From Crotophaga sulcirostris (taxonomy: Eukaryota > Chordata > Aves > Cuculiformes > Crotophagidae), in contig VYZB01000327.1 of the NCBI GenBank assembly GCA_013397455.1, forward strand, positions 907,840 to 971,839: 64,000 bases of DNA. The letters run 5' to 3'. Each line of letters starts with the position of its first letter. The stretch's first letter is position 1. The translations under genes and the position numbers were made by a program. Below, in pieces: positions 50,299 to 62,271 of this stretch. The notes beneath the pieces are model-generated. The model was not told where the DNA came from, searched no databases, and was given only the letters and a program-made list of their open reading frames with translations.

Positions 50299-51856
50299 TT
50301 GTGGCTATTTAGTTATTTATATATAAGAACTGTTAGTCTGATTTTTATTTTTTTTTACTATAGAAATATTCTTAACTCTTCTTTTGAGGTTCCATTTCAT
50401 TTGTGCATGGTCCACATGACATCCCTTTGTAGTTCCTGCCAGCTAGAAGGTCCCACATTTTAGAATTCATATAAGACAAAGAGATAGGAAAGAATGTTGA
50501 GAATATATATACATACATATTTGGAAGAACAGCAGTTATAACAGGCTTTATTTTTACTGCTTATTTCCATATTGGGCAGTTCAACCAGAAATTCACTCAT
50601 TTTGAGAAAAGATGGCATTAGACATGCCATTCTTTATTGCTTTTTACTCGTCAGTTAAAAGGAGCATCTGCTTGTAACACCTTTGTCCCTGAGGCTATAG
50701 TGACAAAATTTGTGATAATCGCACGAATAAACATCCACACCACAGAAAAAACTTGAAATGTATAATGTTGGCAGGGAACTGAATGCCATACCTAGATGCT
50801 GATTTTAGCAAATCAACCTCAGATAAAAAGGGAAACTTAAAGGTTATCCCTGGGTCATTTTACTGTCATAAAAGCACAGCTCAGGGCTCCAAGGTATCTA
50901 AAAAGGAAATAGCAAGTTCCTAAATTGACTAGAGATTACTATTTTTTTTTCTATACTCACCTCTTTCAAAGACTCAATCTTTTAAACTAATTTTACATTT
51001 TCTTTAATAAAATCTGTTATTAAACAGAGGGAAAAGAAAAATTAACAAAAAAAAAAACGTAAACCCCTCTGCCCTCTGCAAAGTAAAAAAAAAAAAAAAA
51101 GAGCAATAAGAGCAATCACTATAAGATCAAGCAGCCATAGATTTTGATCAGTTCCCTCTGATGTCTCCAAGAGTTCCTTCCCTGCTTCTGAGACCTGTCT
51201 TTCTGCCTTTCTCAGCAAATTTTGTGCAAGCTGTAGGATCCTATGTTTTCATTGTCACCATGAGATTCCTTCTCCCATCATATTCTACAACATCTCAGAT
51301 CTTGTTTTCCTGAATACACTCAATTATTCTTTGTGGGAAAAGCAATTCACTTCCACCCTCCAGAGGAGACCAGCTCACCCAGCTAATTCCTTCAGCGGTA
51401 ACAAAACAATTAAAAAGTTACATGCAGTCCATCATAAAGATCTTCAATAAACAGACCTAAAACATGAAGCTAGAGACCAAGAAGCAGAAAATTATTTCTC
51501 TAACTTATTCAATCGATGAGAAGTATTAAAGAGAGTGTACTGTATGTCTTCTACATGTGTACAAAAAGAGGAAAAGGGGTTGCAATGTACATCTATGGAC
51601 AATGAGAGCCAAAAGATTCTCTGTCTAACCAGTACATGTGTGTTTGCTGAAAGAACAAGTATAAAATCTTCATGGTAGAGTAATAGGCCTGGAAGGTTTC
51701 TGTTATTAGAGTTTGAGCTTAATCCACCTTTGAATGCAGAGCAGGACTGTAAAAGAGGACTGAAGTCAGAGGAATAGTTTATCCTTTAACTCTCTCAATT
51801 TCCCCATCTGTGCATTTGTGAAATCCTATTCACTTAAATGACCTTGAGATATAGAT

Positions 51857-53015
51857 TCGTAGAATCATAGAATGGTTCGGGTTGGGAAGTGACCTTAAAG
51901 ATCATCTAATCCCACTACCCCTGCCATAGGCAGGAATAACTCCCACTAGACCAGGCTGCTCAAGACCCCATCCAACCTGACCTTGAACACTTCCAGCAAG
52001 GGGGCATCCACAACTTAGCAACCAGTTCCAATGTCTCACCACACTAATAATGAGGAATTTCTTCCTCATGTCTAGTCTAAATCTTCACCCTTCCAGTTCA
52101 AAACCATTCCCCCTCATCCTACCTCTACAAGCCCTTGTAAAAAGTCCCTCCCTAGCTTTCTTGCAGGCGCCCTTCAGGTACTGGAAGGCCACTATGAGGT
52201 CTCCCCAGAGCGTTCCCTTCTCCAGGCTAAAAAAGTCCCACTCTCTCAGCCTGTCCTCATATGGGACGTACTCCTGCCCTCTGATCATCTTCATGGTCCT
52301 CCTCTGGACCTGTTCCAGCAGTTCCATATCCTTCTTATGTTGGGGATTCCGGAAGTAAGCACAATACTCCAAGTGGTGTCTCACAAGTGCGGAGTAGAGG
52401 GGGACAATCACCTCCCTCGACCTGCTGTCAATGTTTCCTTTGATCCAGCCCAGGACACAGCTGGCTTTCTGGCTGCAAGCTCATGTTGAGCTTATCATCA
52501 GCCAGCATCCTCAATTTCTTCTCTGCAGGGCTGCTCTCAGTCACATTGTCCCCTATCCTATATTGAAACCGTGGATTGCCCAAACCCAGATGTAGGACCT
52601 TGCACTTGGCCTTGTTGAACCTCATCAGGTTCTCACAGGTCTGCTTCTCCAGCTTGTCCAGGTCCCTCTGGATGACATCCCATCCTTTTGGTGTGACCAG
52701 TGCCCCACTCATCTTGGTGTCATCTGTAAACTTGCTGAGGATGCACTTCATCCAGCTGTCTATATCATCAGTGAAAATATTAAACAGCACTGGTCTCAGT
52801 ACAGACCCCTGAGGGACACCGCTTGTCACAGACCTCCCTCTGGACCTCAAGCCATTGACCACTACTCTCTGAATGCAACCATCCAACCAATTCTTTATCC
52901 ATCGAACAGTCCACCCATCAAATCCATATCCCTCCAATTTAGAGAGAAGGACGTTATGGGGGACTTGTCAAAGGCTTTACCAGATAGATTACATTCACTG
53001 CTTTTCCCATGTCCA
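51857..53015 (-). mobile_element. CR1 retrotransposon with 169-codon RT fragment
   Basis: Minus-strand CR1 with an intact 3' end at the left (TCGTAGAATCATAGAATGG) running through ORF2 to the reverse-transcriptase palm. A 169-codon open frame (52,428-52,937) includes the V-P-Q-G-S-V-L motif and the catalytic site read as FTDD (about 52,709-52,735), so both aspartates are kept. A second open piece of 108 codons (52,085-52,411) in another frame carries the C-terminal end ('LEQVQRRTMKMIRG'). The frame shift between them and the loss of everything 5' of the palm make it non-functional. It is one of the better preserved copies in the window. Confidence 0.95.
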
Positions 53016-54339
53016 ACTTCAGAGAAAATACTTAATATACAATTTTCTCTAATTAGACTCATCACAGTAAGATATATGTCACATTGTCTTGCCTTTTGAC
53101 AGTGATTACCATATGTTGGTTCAGATTCTACATTAATATCGCAAATGAGGCAGTCATCATGAAAGACTGAAACAAGAGTGGGCCAATAAGTGATGCTACC
53201 CAGTAATTTGTGTATATCCTTGTGGTAATTACCAACTAACTTCTTAAGTATGGCTGTGTGGTGACTTTGGACAAATACCACTATTTTGCTGGCAGCATTA
53301 ACGAGTAAGATGATAATGTTGTGTCTTAAGTTTTGTGGGAGAAAAAAATAGAAGCAAAAGACAACTACTTATTCTGTTGTTAATTTGTTACAGAGATACT
53401 GCAAAATTTTTATGGATGAAAGAGTAAAAATCTATTTAGAAAGTAACTGATCAGGCCTGAAGCATTTTCTGAACACATCACAATATCTTTCGGATTGCAA
53501 ATGCTTGAGGCAAATAAAACTCTATTTTTTCATATGCTTTTGATTTGAAAGAAGAATATGAGTCAATGGCTATAGTATTGTTTCTGAGAAAGCATCATCC
53601 ATAAGGAAGAAGTTCTGCAGTTTCATAGTGCTTATTTTTGCAGTTAATAGCTCCATATCCTTCAGGAACTGCTCTTAGTACTTCCTGTTTTCATAACCTC
53701 CATAATATTTCTCAAACAATTATCACAAACTGGTATTATAATGAAAATGATGCAACTCTTCCCAATTGGAGGAAATGTACAGCTCTTGTAGCAGTAACAT
53801 GCCAATTATTTCACTTAATATGTTGGAAATAAAGGAAAGAAAATTGACTCATTCTCCTCCAAAATCTTTGAATGGAATGTCGTGTAAAATAAAGAAGCTC
53901 ATGTTGAAACTAGGATCACTTTTAATTTTAAAATTTGAAAATAGATCAATTGTTGTTTCATATTAAAAAAAAATATGTGCAGGACAGTTTTGAATCCAGT
54001 CTTCTCTCCAGTAAAATGCGAATAAATAGAGAAGATATAGATATTTTCCCAAGACCTTACATCCATGTCATTTTATTTACATTACATGTTCATCAATCTC
54101 CTTATTCATCTACTACCACAATGGTAGATGTCTACCTTCATAAATGTATTGGAAAAAATAGATTGTTTGAAATATAAAAATTTGACATAAATATTCACAA
54201 ATTCAGTGCTAACAAAATTTGCCTGCATATGGCTATCCACAAATTAGATCTACAGCATTCCATATTTGAAAGCATAGAGCAAAAGAAATGAACAGCAACT
54301 GAAATCAGTTTCTTGCTAGAATAATTCTCTCTCCACTAA
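53016..54339. other. Unique sequence between two opposed CR1 copies
   Basis: AT-rich, with no recognised gene or repeat. The open frames here (up to 80 codons) have no recognisable domain. Confidence 0.6.
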
Positions 54340-55482
54340 CTGTTGAGGAAGTCTATGAAGCTACTTGGACTTGTGCAAAACATTTCACACTGTAGTGAAT
54401 TACTTTCTTGTCTCTAAATTGGAAAGATATGGCTTTGATGGATGGACATCAGTGGATAAGTGGATCAGTGGATAAGGAATTGGCTGGATGGTTGCACTCA
54501 AAGAGTTGTGATCAAGGGTTCAGCTTCCAAGTGGAGACTGGTTAAGAGTGGCGTTCCGTAGGGGCCTGTTTGGAACAGTATTGTTTAACGGTGTTGTCAC
54601 AGACATGGACAGTGGTATTGAGGATACCCTCAGCAAGTCTGCCAGTGACACCAAGCTGTTAAATGCAGTCGACAAACTGTAGGCAAGGGAAGCCCTGCAG
54701 AGGGACCTTGACAAGCTTAAGAGGTGGGGCTGTATGAACCTCATGAAGTTCAAGGCCAAGTGCAAGGTCCTGCACAGGGGTTGGGGCAGTTGCAACCATA
54801 AATAAAGACTAGGAAGACTGAAAGTAGCATTAAAGAAAAGGACTTGGGGGTGCTGATGCACTAGAAGCTCAACTTGAGCCAGCAATGTGCACTTGCAGCC
54901 CAGAAAACCAGCTGTATTCTGGGTTTCATCAAAAGAAAGGTGACCAGCAGATTGCGGGAGGTTATTCTGCCCCTCTGCACTTGTGAGACCTTACTTGGAG
55001 TACTACATTCAATTCTGGAGTCCTCAGCACAGGAAGGATATGGATCTGTTAAAGAAAATCCAGAAGAGGGTCACAAAGACAATAAGAGGGTTGGAGCACC
55101 TACCATACGAGGACAGGCTGAGAAAGTTGGAGTTCTTTAGTTTAGGTAAGAGAAGACAGGTCTACAGGAAAGCTGGCATGGGGCTCTTTATCAGCGACTG
55201 TAGTGATAGCATGAGGGGTAACGGTTTTAAGCTGAAAGAAGGTGTATTTAGATTAGATATTAGGAAGAAATTTGTTACTATGAGAATGGTGAGGCACTGG
55301 AACAGGTTGCCCAGAGAAGTCATGGAAGCCCCATCCCCGGGATTATTCAAGGCCAGATTGGATGATGCTTTCAGCAACCTGATATATTAGACTATGTCTG
55401 TGTCCATCTCAGTGGTTTTGGAACTAGATGACCATTACAGCTCTTTCCAACCCAACTCATTCTATGATTATATCATTCTATA
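54340..55482 (+). mobile_element. CR1 retrotransposon, plus strand, complete 3' end
   Basis: Plus-strand CR1 entering at the reverse-transcriptase palm and ending with GACCATTACAGCTCTTTCCAACC and the terminal microsatellite ATTCTATGATTATATCATTC (ends at 55,482). A 135-codon open piece (54,983-55,390) shows the C-terminal ORF2 words 'MRPYLEYYIQFWSPQHRKD' and 'WNRLPREVMEAPSPGLF'. The F-A-D-D catalytic site has decayed to SASD (about 54,631-54,658). It is interrupted by stops and frameshifts. Confidence 0.95.
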
Positions 55483-58427
55483 AGCTGACTTAGCTCCCAA
55501 GTTTAGTTCTCCATATTTAGATAATAGCAGTCTGGAATCTGATATAAGGGAAGTAATTGCTGTTGATTTATTTTAATTTCTATTTTAAGCACCACTAAAA
55601 GGTGTTATTCAACCTAACACTAGTCACACTAAATCTACGTAACTGTATTTTTGTAGTAAATAGAAATGAATGCAGTCTCAACTTTGTTTAGCTTTCTGAT
55701 ATCAGTTTTTGAAAATTCATTTAAGATAATTCTAACTTTGTTGCAGTGATCTGTGATTTTACACGGTAAAGTTCTGAATCAACACTAAAATAAATAAATA
55801 TAATTTGGAGCATTTAAGAGAATTTATCTATTGCCCTCAAAAAGAACATTCGGAGGATAAGTACATTTGTAGTGGTGTTAACGATCACTATAAACGACAT
55901 GTAGACATATTTAACTAAATTGGAACTTTATCTTATAGCTAATTCATCAAAGCAAGTAACATATATTTTTGTTCTGAAGTAGATATTAGTCTTCCTTACA
56001 TTTAAATCTCTGTAGTCTCATAGACTATAAAATTGCTAGATTATTTGAATTGACCAAACTCTAACTGGTGGTAGAGTAACACATAGCTGGATGCAGTCCT
56101 AGTACTTTCTACTTGCTACATATATATCTCTGTGTTTCTCAAAATACTTTTCTCATTCTCCCTTTTTTTAAAGTGTTCCATGACCCCTTCATTGCTTTAG
56201 AAACTATGCTTTTTTTTCCACAAATTTTTTTCCTTAAATCATAACTTTTTGGATTGAAATTAATTTTTCACATCATCTGAAGAATACTACTGACTGACCT
56301 CTAAAAATGCTGTTATTACGACACCAAACTAAATGTCAGCTCTCCTTGCAGCTATGTATTTGCATTAAACATGTTAAAATCATCTTAAAAATGTACATTA
56401 CTTGTCTCATTGACACTTCTGAAACCTTTCACTTTGGAAGATACAAGCATCCAAGGATATGGAAGAGAATCTGAATGGTTAAACTTTAAAATGGCCTGGA
56501 GATAGGCATTCTAGTAATGTTGAAACTAAAACCTCTCAGAACCCTTTTTTTTTATAAGCTCTGTAGTGCCAAAACAAAAAGAGCACTTCCCAAGACTGAG
56601 ACAAGATTAGAATGTGTGTTACATGTGTAGAAATATTTCACAGATATAATTTAGTGGATATGACTTTTGAAGGAGAAATAGAAATTCCCCTTCAAAAATG
56701 TGTGCAGAGAAAGGCTGAAAACCAAAGGCTATTACCTGTCAAATACCAGGGGCATGACTGTCTCTAGAGTGTTTAAGATTAAGGTTTCTGTGGTCGCAGT
56801 TCCAAATCTCTTTTTATGTGTTTATAAATTAACAGTACTGCATCAAATTAAACAGTTCCTTAGACAAAGTTTCTTCTCATGACTGATAAAATCTGCTGGA
56901 CTCCAAATGTTAGCTAATAATATACATCAAAAAGAGCAATATTCTCATGCTTATAACAAATCACCATGAAAGGCCACCCTGGATTTCCAGTCTAGCTTTT
57001 ATTATAGACATGAACTTTGAAATACTGCATCCTCTGTTAAGTGAAATGAGATCTTACTGATCTTACTGATTTTAGATGGACATTTAAACTCCTAATAGCA
57101 ACAATAATTTAAGCTGGGGCGGGGAGGGGGGGGGAGAAAAGAAGGAAAAAAAGATAGTAAATAGTTTCCTACCAGGTTACTGGCTCAGATAATCTAAATA
57201 ATGAGTCAAATCAGTGCAAAAAAAAAACAAAAAAAAGGATGAGGAAGAGCTTTTAATTGCTTGAAATATTCTTAAAGAATGGAAGGACGAAGTTGGATCA
57301 TCATGTTTACTTAGCAAGAACTGATAGTTTTTTCAGGGATTTTTTTTTCTCTGACAGAAACCTTCATAAGAGTATCAGTTTTACAAATTTTGAAGAACTT
57401 ACAGCCTCATGATACTATAAATTATCCTGAGTTAAATATCTAGTTAGTGTTAATCATGAGAATAAAACAGTATTCAAAATAAATGACCGGTTTATTTTCA
57501 ATTGTTCTTGGTTTCACCAGGATTAAGGCTTTTGAAGACAGATTGTTCCTCTTCTCCCTTTCAATATGTGTCCTTCAGTGATTATTTAAATATTAGGCTT
57601 GAAAGAGGAAAGGAAATGGAAAATACCAGAAGAAATAGCTGCTGTCCTTATAGCTTATGCATTTATAGACATTTTTTATATAATTAGTATACAAATTAGA
57701 AAATAACATTCATTATTTTAAAAATAAAAAAAAAACTCATGAGGAATATGACTGTGTATTACCTACAAAATATTACTGAAGAAATTTTAGTTTGTTCCAG
57801 AAGAGAAACAGAACTTGGAAGTTCAAGAATACTTCAAGAAAACTCAAGAACACTGCTTGAACAGTTATAATAAAAAGTCTTTCTGAAGAGTTTTTCTGGA
57901 AGAGGAGCAGTGTGGGGCAAGGGAGCTGTGAACAAATACGCAACTGATGTTTTTGGTGTAACAGAACATTTTGACTAAAAGATTAGAGAGTATGTTATAT
58001 ACTTCTCCCAGATGTGTATCATAACCATTAGAAGTGCTGAAAAATCTAAACAAACACTTCAAGGTTAGAAAACATAGAAATCTCTTAATGCATTATCAAT
58101 CAATGAAGACACACAAGAATGTTCTATTAACATTCAAGAAGACGTGTAGTAAAAGACAAAAAAATAGGAGAGGCACAAAATTAAAATTTCGGTGTAGTTC
58201 AAAAATTATCTTCTGAGGTTTTGGTTTAAAATGTTAGCTTCAGTTTCTCAAGAAGGTGAAGAGAAACACATAAAAGCCAATCCACAAGTCATCCATAAAA
58301 ATGTCAACAAGTCCTCTAAGATGACTGAAGCATTATCAGTTTGCTCTCTAAACCGTTCTGTAAGAAATATCTTTGTTGAGCAGATAATGTATTGTTTTCT
58401 ACTTAAAATGCCTCCCAAAATAACTTA
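55483..58427. other. AT-rich non-coding sequence
   Basis: No gene or transposon was recognised. It contains a G-run cluster at 57,116-57,134 and an A-rich run at 57,217. Open frames are about 60-65 codons with no recognisable domain. Confidence 0.6.
57116..57134 (+). other. Potential G-quadruplex
   Basis: GGGG-C-GGGG-A-GGGGGGGGG gives at least four runs of three or more G with single-base loops. It is an isolated G-tract in AT-rich sequence, so its structure-forming potential is real, but no gene start is nearby to suggest a role. Confidence 0.6.
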
Positions 58428-59600
58428 GAGAACCATAGAATCATCTAGCTGGAAAAGACCACTGAGATCATCGAGTCTGACCATTCCTGTCCGCTTACTA
58501 AACCATGTCCCTGAGGAACTCATTTACCTATCTCTTAAACACATCCAGGAATGGTGACTCAACCACCTTCCTGGGCAACCTCTGCCAGCGCCTGACCACC
58601 CTTTCAGTAAAGAATTTTTTCTTAATGTCTAGTCTGAACCTCCCTTGGTTCAACTTGTAGCCATTTCCCCTTGTTCTATCACCTGTCACTTGGAAAAAGA
58701 GACCAACACTCACCTCACCACAACCTCCTTTCAGGCAGTTGTAGACAGTGATGAGGTCTCCCCTCAGCCTCCTCCTCTCCAAGCTCAACAGCCCCAGTTC
58801 CCTCAGCTGCTCCCTATAAGACTTGTTCTCCAGCTCTTTCACCAACCTCGTTTCCTTTCTATGGATGCACTCCAGCACCTCAGTGTCCTTCTTGTAGTAA
58901 GGGGCGCAAAACTGAACACAGTACTCGAGGTGTGGCCTCATCAGTGCTGAGTACAGGGGCACTGCTGGCTTATATTCAGCTGGCTGTGAACCAACATCCC
59001 CAGGTCCTTTTCTGCCAGGCAGCTCTCCAGCCACTTTTCCCCAAGCCTGTAATGCTGCCTGGGGTTGTTTTGTCCCAAGTGCAGGTCTTGCTGAACCTCA
59101 TCCCATTGGTTTCTGCCCATCAATCCACCCTGTCCAGATCCCTCTGCAGAGCCTCCCCTCCTTCAAGCAGATCAACACTACCACCCAGCTTGGATCGTTA
59201 GAGCTTCACCCTCGCTGTCGTCTGGCTGGGGAGGCTGAGTGTCCAGAGAACATCTTACCTTATCACTAAAGACAGAGGCAAAGAAGGCATGAAGTATCTC
59301 AGACTTATCCTCATCCTTCGTCACTACTGTTCCCCCTGCATCCAATAAGGGAGGGAGATTCTTCTCGGTCCTCCTATTGATGTTAATGTATTTGAAGAAA
59401 CACTTTTTTTTGTCTTTCACCAAACTGGCTCGTTGAAGTTCTAGTTGGGCTTTGTCCCTTCTAATTTTCTCTCTACATGACCTCACCTCATCCTTGTAGT
59501 CTTCCTGGGATGCCTGCCCCCTTTTCCAAAGCTCAGTTACTTTCCTCTTCTTCCTGAGTTCAATACAAACTCTCTGCTCTAACTTCTTTCTTTATCAAAA
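58428..59600 (-). mobile_element. CR1 retrotransposon with large internal deletion
   Basis: Minus-strand CR1 with its 3' end at the left (ACCATAGAATCATCTAGCTGG). From 58,428 to about 59,192 it covers the ORF2 C-terminal region, including a long open piece of 168 codons (58,528-59,034). At about 59,193 the homology jumps: 59,194-59,600 encodes the linker between endonuclease and reverse transcriptase ('MRSCREKIRRDKAQLELQ', 'FFASVFSDKV', 102 codons at 59,178-59,486). The reverse-transcriptase palm, normally between these parts, is missing. A smaller deletion lies near 59,090. This copy holds the most 5' CR1 sequence in the window. Confidence 0.93.
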
Positions 59601-60624
59601 AGAGCTTATGTCTCAATGATTAACAAGAATCTAGGAAGAAAAAGTAGTCAAGAAATTTATTGAAAATATACAGCCAAACTGAGAGGAAATTTTGTTCTGT
59701 AGTTTTAGAATGTCTCATAGTTCATTTCATTATTCATAATAAAGAAGAAAATGAAAGATGACACAAAAAGGATATGTTTTATTGGGAAAGAAAGAAATAT
59801 TTTAACTGTTGACTAATAGATTTATATACTTGAACATCAGCATTGGAATCCCAAACTCTTCTTGGTGAAATAATCAATTTTCATTTCCAAATGGAAAAAC
59901 ATGTAGCATATTTGTAGTCCTATATTTATTAGGTTTTATCTGCTGTCTCATTCACAAGACAATAAAGAAAAAGATTTCTAATCAGGAAAGTTTCCATGCT
60001 GTTTTTGAAGGAAATGTGAGGTACTCAACACTTAACACACATGGTTCTTCACTCAGAAAAAAATGTTGCCTGCAGTGCTACAGATGCTTTTAGAATAAAC
60101 ACTCAATGGCAGGCAAGAATAGCAACATTTGCCAAAGGTCCCAGCTGCTTTCTCAATTCCAGTGAATTCTATGATTTTCTTCTAAATCCACATTAGTTAT
60201 TACGAAGGTATTGTTCTGCCATTAGAAATGCAAAGTGACTCCATTTTAATAGCTCTATCTCATCCTCTCTCATGGGCAGGTGAGGCCCATACCATCCATT
60301 TGTGTAAAACTATGTGGGCAGAAATCCATCCATTATGCAACTGTAAATAACTATGGCATAGATTAGTGTGATTGCCAGTCAGGTTTAAGCATGTTTTGTA
60401 ATAGTGGTGGGAGATACCAAGAAACTGAAAAAGCAATATTGAACGCTGAATGTTAAAACTTGTTTTAGTTGGCAAAGTGATGATATTTTATGTAAGGTTA
60501 GTAATACTTAGTGTGCTGCTGAGGGAATAATAATTAAGATCTTAATGTAAATGATTTGTCAAGCCCATTTTAAATGATTGGTAGCACTGTGAGAGAACCT
60601 TGTTGAATTCTGTTTTTTAGTAAA

Positions 60625-60705
60625 CAAATATACATATGGATACATTATACACCTATGTATACAGGTATGTAGGTATATCTGTATAGTATTGTATATATAA
60701 TTGTA
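60625..60705. repeat. ATAC/TATG-rich low-complexity tract
   Basis: It has repeated ATACATATGGATACATTATACACC and GTATACAGGTATGTAGGTATATC-like words with no strict period. It is ordinary cryptic simple sequence. Confidence 0.6.
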
Positions 60706-62237
60706 AGCCATGCAAATTTTAAAAAAATAGTTCTAATTATTATTAGATTAGCTATTAATTTGTTTTGTACAATACACTCGTAGTAAATAAATTTGTCTTA
60801 AAGTATTTTTCTGTTAAAAGCAATCAATAATACTGCAGATGTCTAGAGATAAATTAGTCTGCAATTGAGGAGATTGTATTAATATACATTGCTTAATATT
60901 AGCAGTAACAATATAAACCATATATTCCCAAAACGTTTCATAGATTGATTACATGTGGTCTGGAATATCCTTTTGGTCAGCTGAGGTCAGCTGACCCAGC
61001 TCTATGCCCTCTCAACTTCTTGTGAACCCTCAGCCTAGTTGCTGGTGGGATGATGTGAGACAGAAAAAATCTTGACTCTGTGTAAGACTGCTCAGCGATA
61101 ACTAACACAGCCCTGCGTTATCAGCAGTGTTTCCAGCAGAAGTCCAAGCACAGTAGCTACAATGAAGAAAATTAACTCTACTCTAGCCAAAACCTGCACA
61201 ACTCTGTTTCAGAAGAATTGCTTATAACATTATATTTAGCTTTATTTTAAAATAATATATAGAGAACTTGCATTACTCATGTGGAAGCTGATGGTTGTTA
61301 TCCAAGAACTTGATAGTTTCAGACGTGCTCAAAAATATACTGGCCTAAGTTATAAAAGCCAGAGAAGAAAATATAATTTAGAAATTATTACCTATTATTT
61401 CAGCTTCAAATATCAACAGAGTGTTTACATTCCAAGTCAATGCCATGCAATAATTTTAGTTTAGTTCTGTTAGTAGAGAATACTGTTTTTTCATTGATTA
61501 TAGTATCAACTATTTCATTTTTTTCAGAGCGGTGGTATGATTTAATGGAATTTGGAAATTCCACAAAGGTATTTCTTGTATCTGGCAACAACAAGAGCAA
61601 CAAACAAGAAGTTCCAATATTAAGAAACTTATGGGCTGCTCAAATACATTCTGAAGAGTAGTTACCAAAGATAAGACTTGCTTAGAAATACTGAAATATT
61701 TTTTATAATCCAAAAAGTAGTTAAAGTATACATTACTTTAAAAGTACAAATAAAATCCTAGTTTCTTAATTTCTTATGCGACCACAATTTTTCATCAACT
61801 TGCATAAAGGGTGCTGAAAATTGTGAAATAATATACCTATTTAGAAATTAATTCCAGTAGTTTAACTCAGAACGTAGGCAAACTTTAGTAAATAAATATC
61901 TTATAGTCAATGAAAAGCCAATGAACCCAATTTAGTAATATGATATTACATGACAATGAACATATGCAATTAGAGATACAATTAAAATACAATGTTGATG
62001 AGATTTTAAACTATGCATGTTTAGCTGGTATACGCAGACGTAGTTTTTACATGTGTGATTTACACAGATCAGTTTTCAGTATCTGCAAATACACGGTTCT
62101 CCAAACAACAACAACAAAAAAGTCAGTAAGTTGGCAGTTATTTTTAATATACTTAATGAATAAATTTACTGCACAATATATTGCTCAAGAAGAGAAAACC
62201 TAAAAGGTTTAAAATATTCCTTAATCTTTAGTAATCA

Positions 62238-62271
62238 CATGTTTAGGAATGTGACTGCATTTCTAAACATG
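62238..62271. repeat. 14-bp inverted repeat with one mismatch
   Basis: CATGTTTAGGAATG (62,238-62,251) pairs with CATTTCTAAACATG (62,258-62,271) at 13 of 14 positions (one G-T) around the loop TGACTG. The stem is too short for a typical microRNA precursor. Confidence 0.55.

Larger units (their letters stand above)
44613..51856. other. Long unique non-coding stretch
   Basis: More than 7 kb without a recognised gene or transposon. About 45,900-46,130 is GC-richer and lies in a 104-codon open frame (45,757-46,071) with no recognised domain. Stretches near 47,020-47,110, 47,690-47,830 and 50,085-50,330 look conserved by eye. A-runs occur at 51,048 and 51,086. Confidence 0.45.

Noticed and set aside
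51048..51104. Two A-runs suggesting a retrocopy
   Set aside because: The sequence between and beside them has no coding character; plain A-rich low complexity.
51857..51900. GGTTCGGGTT resembling a tRNA T-arm
   Set aside because: It is part of the standard CR1 3' end.
54520..54885. 121-codon open frame on the minus strand
   Set aside because: It is antisense to the plus-strand CR1 copy and has no domain.
58645..59201. Plus-strand open frames of 101 and 89 codons
   Set aside because: They are antisense to the minus-strand CR1 copy.
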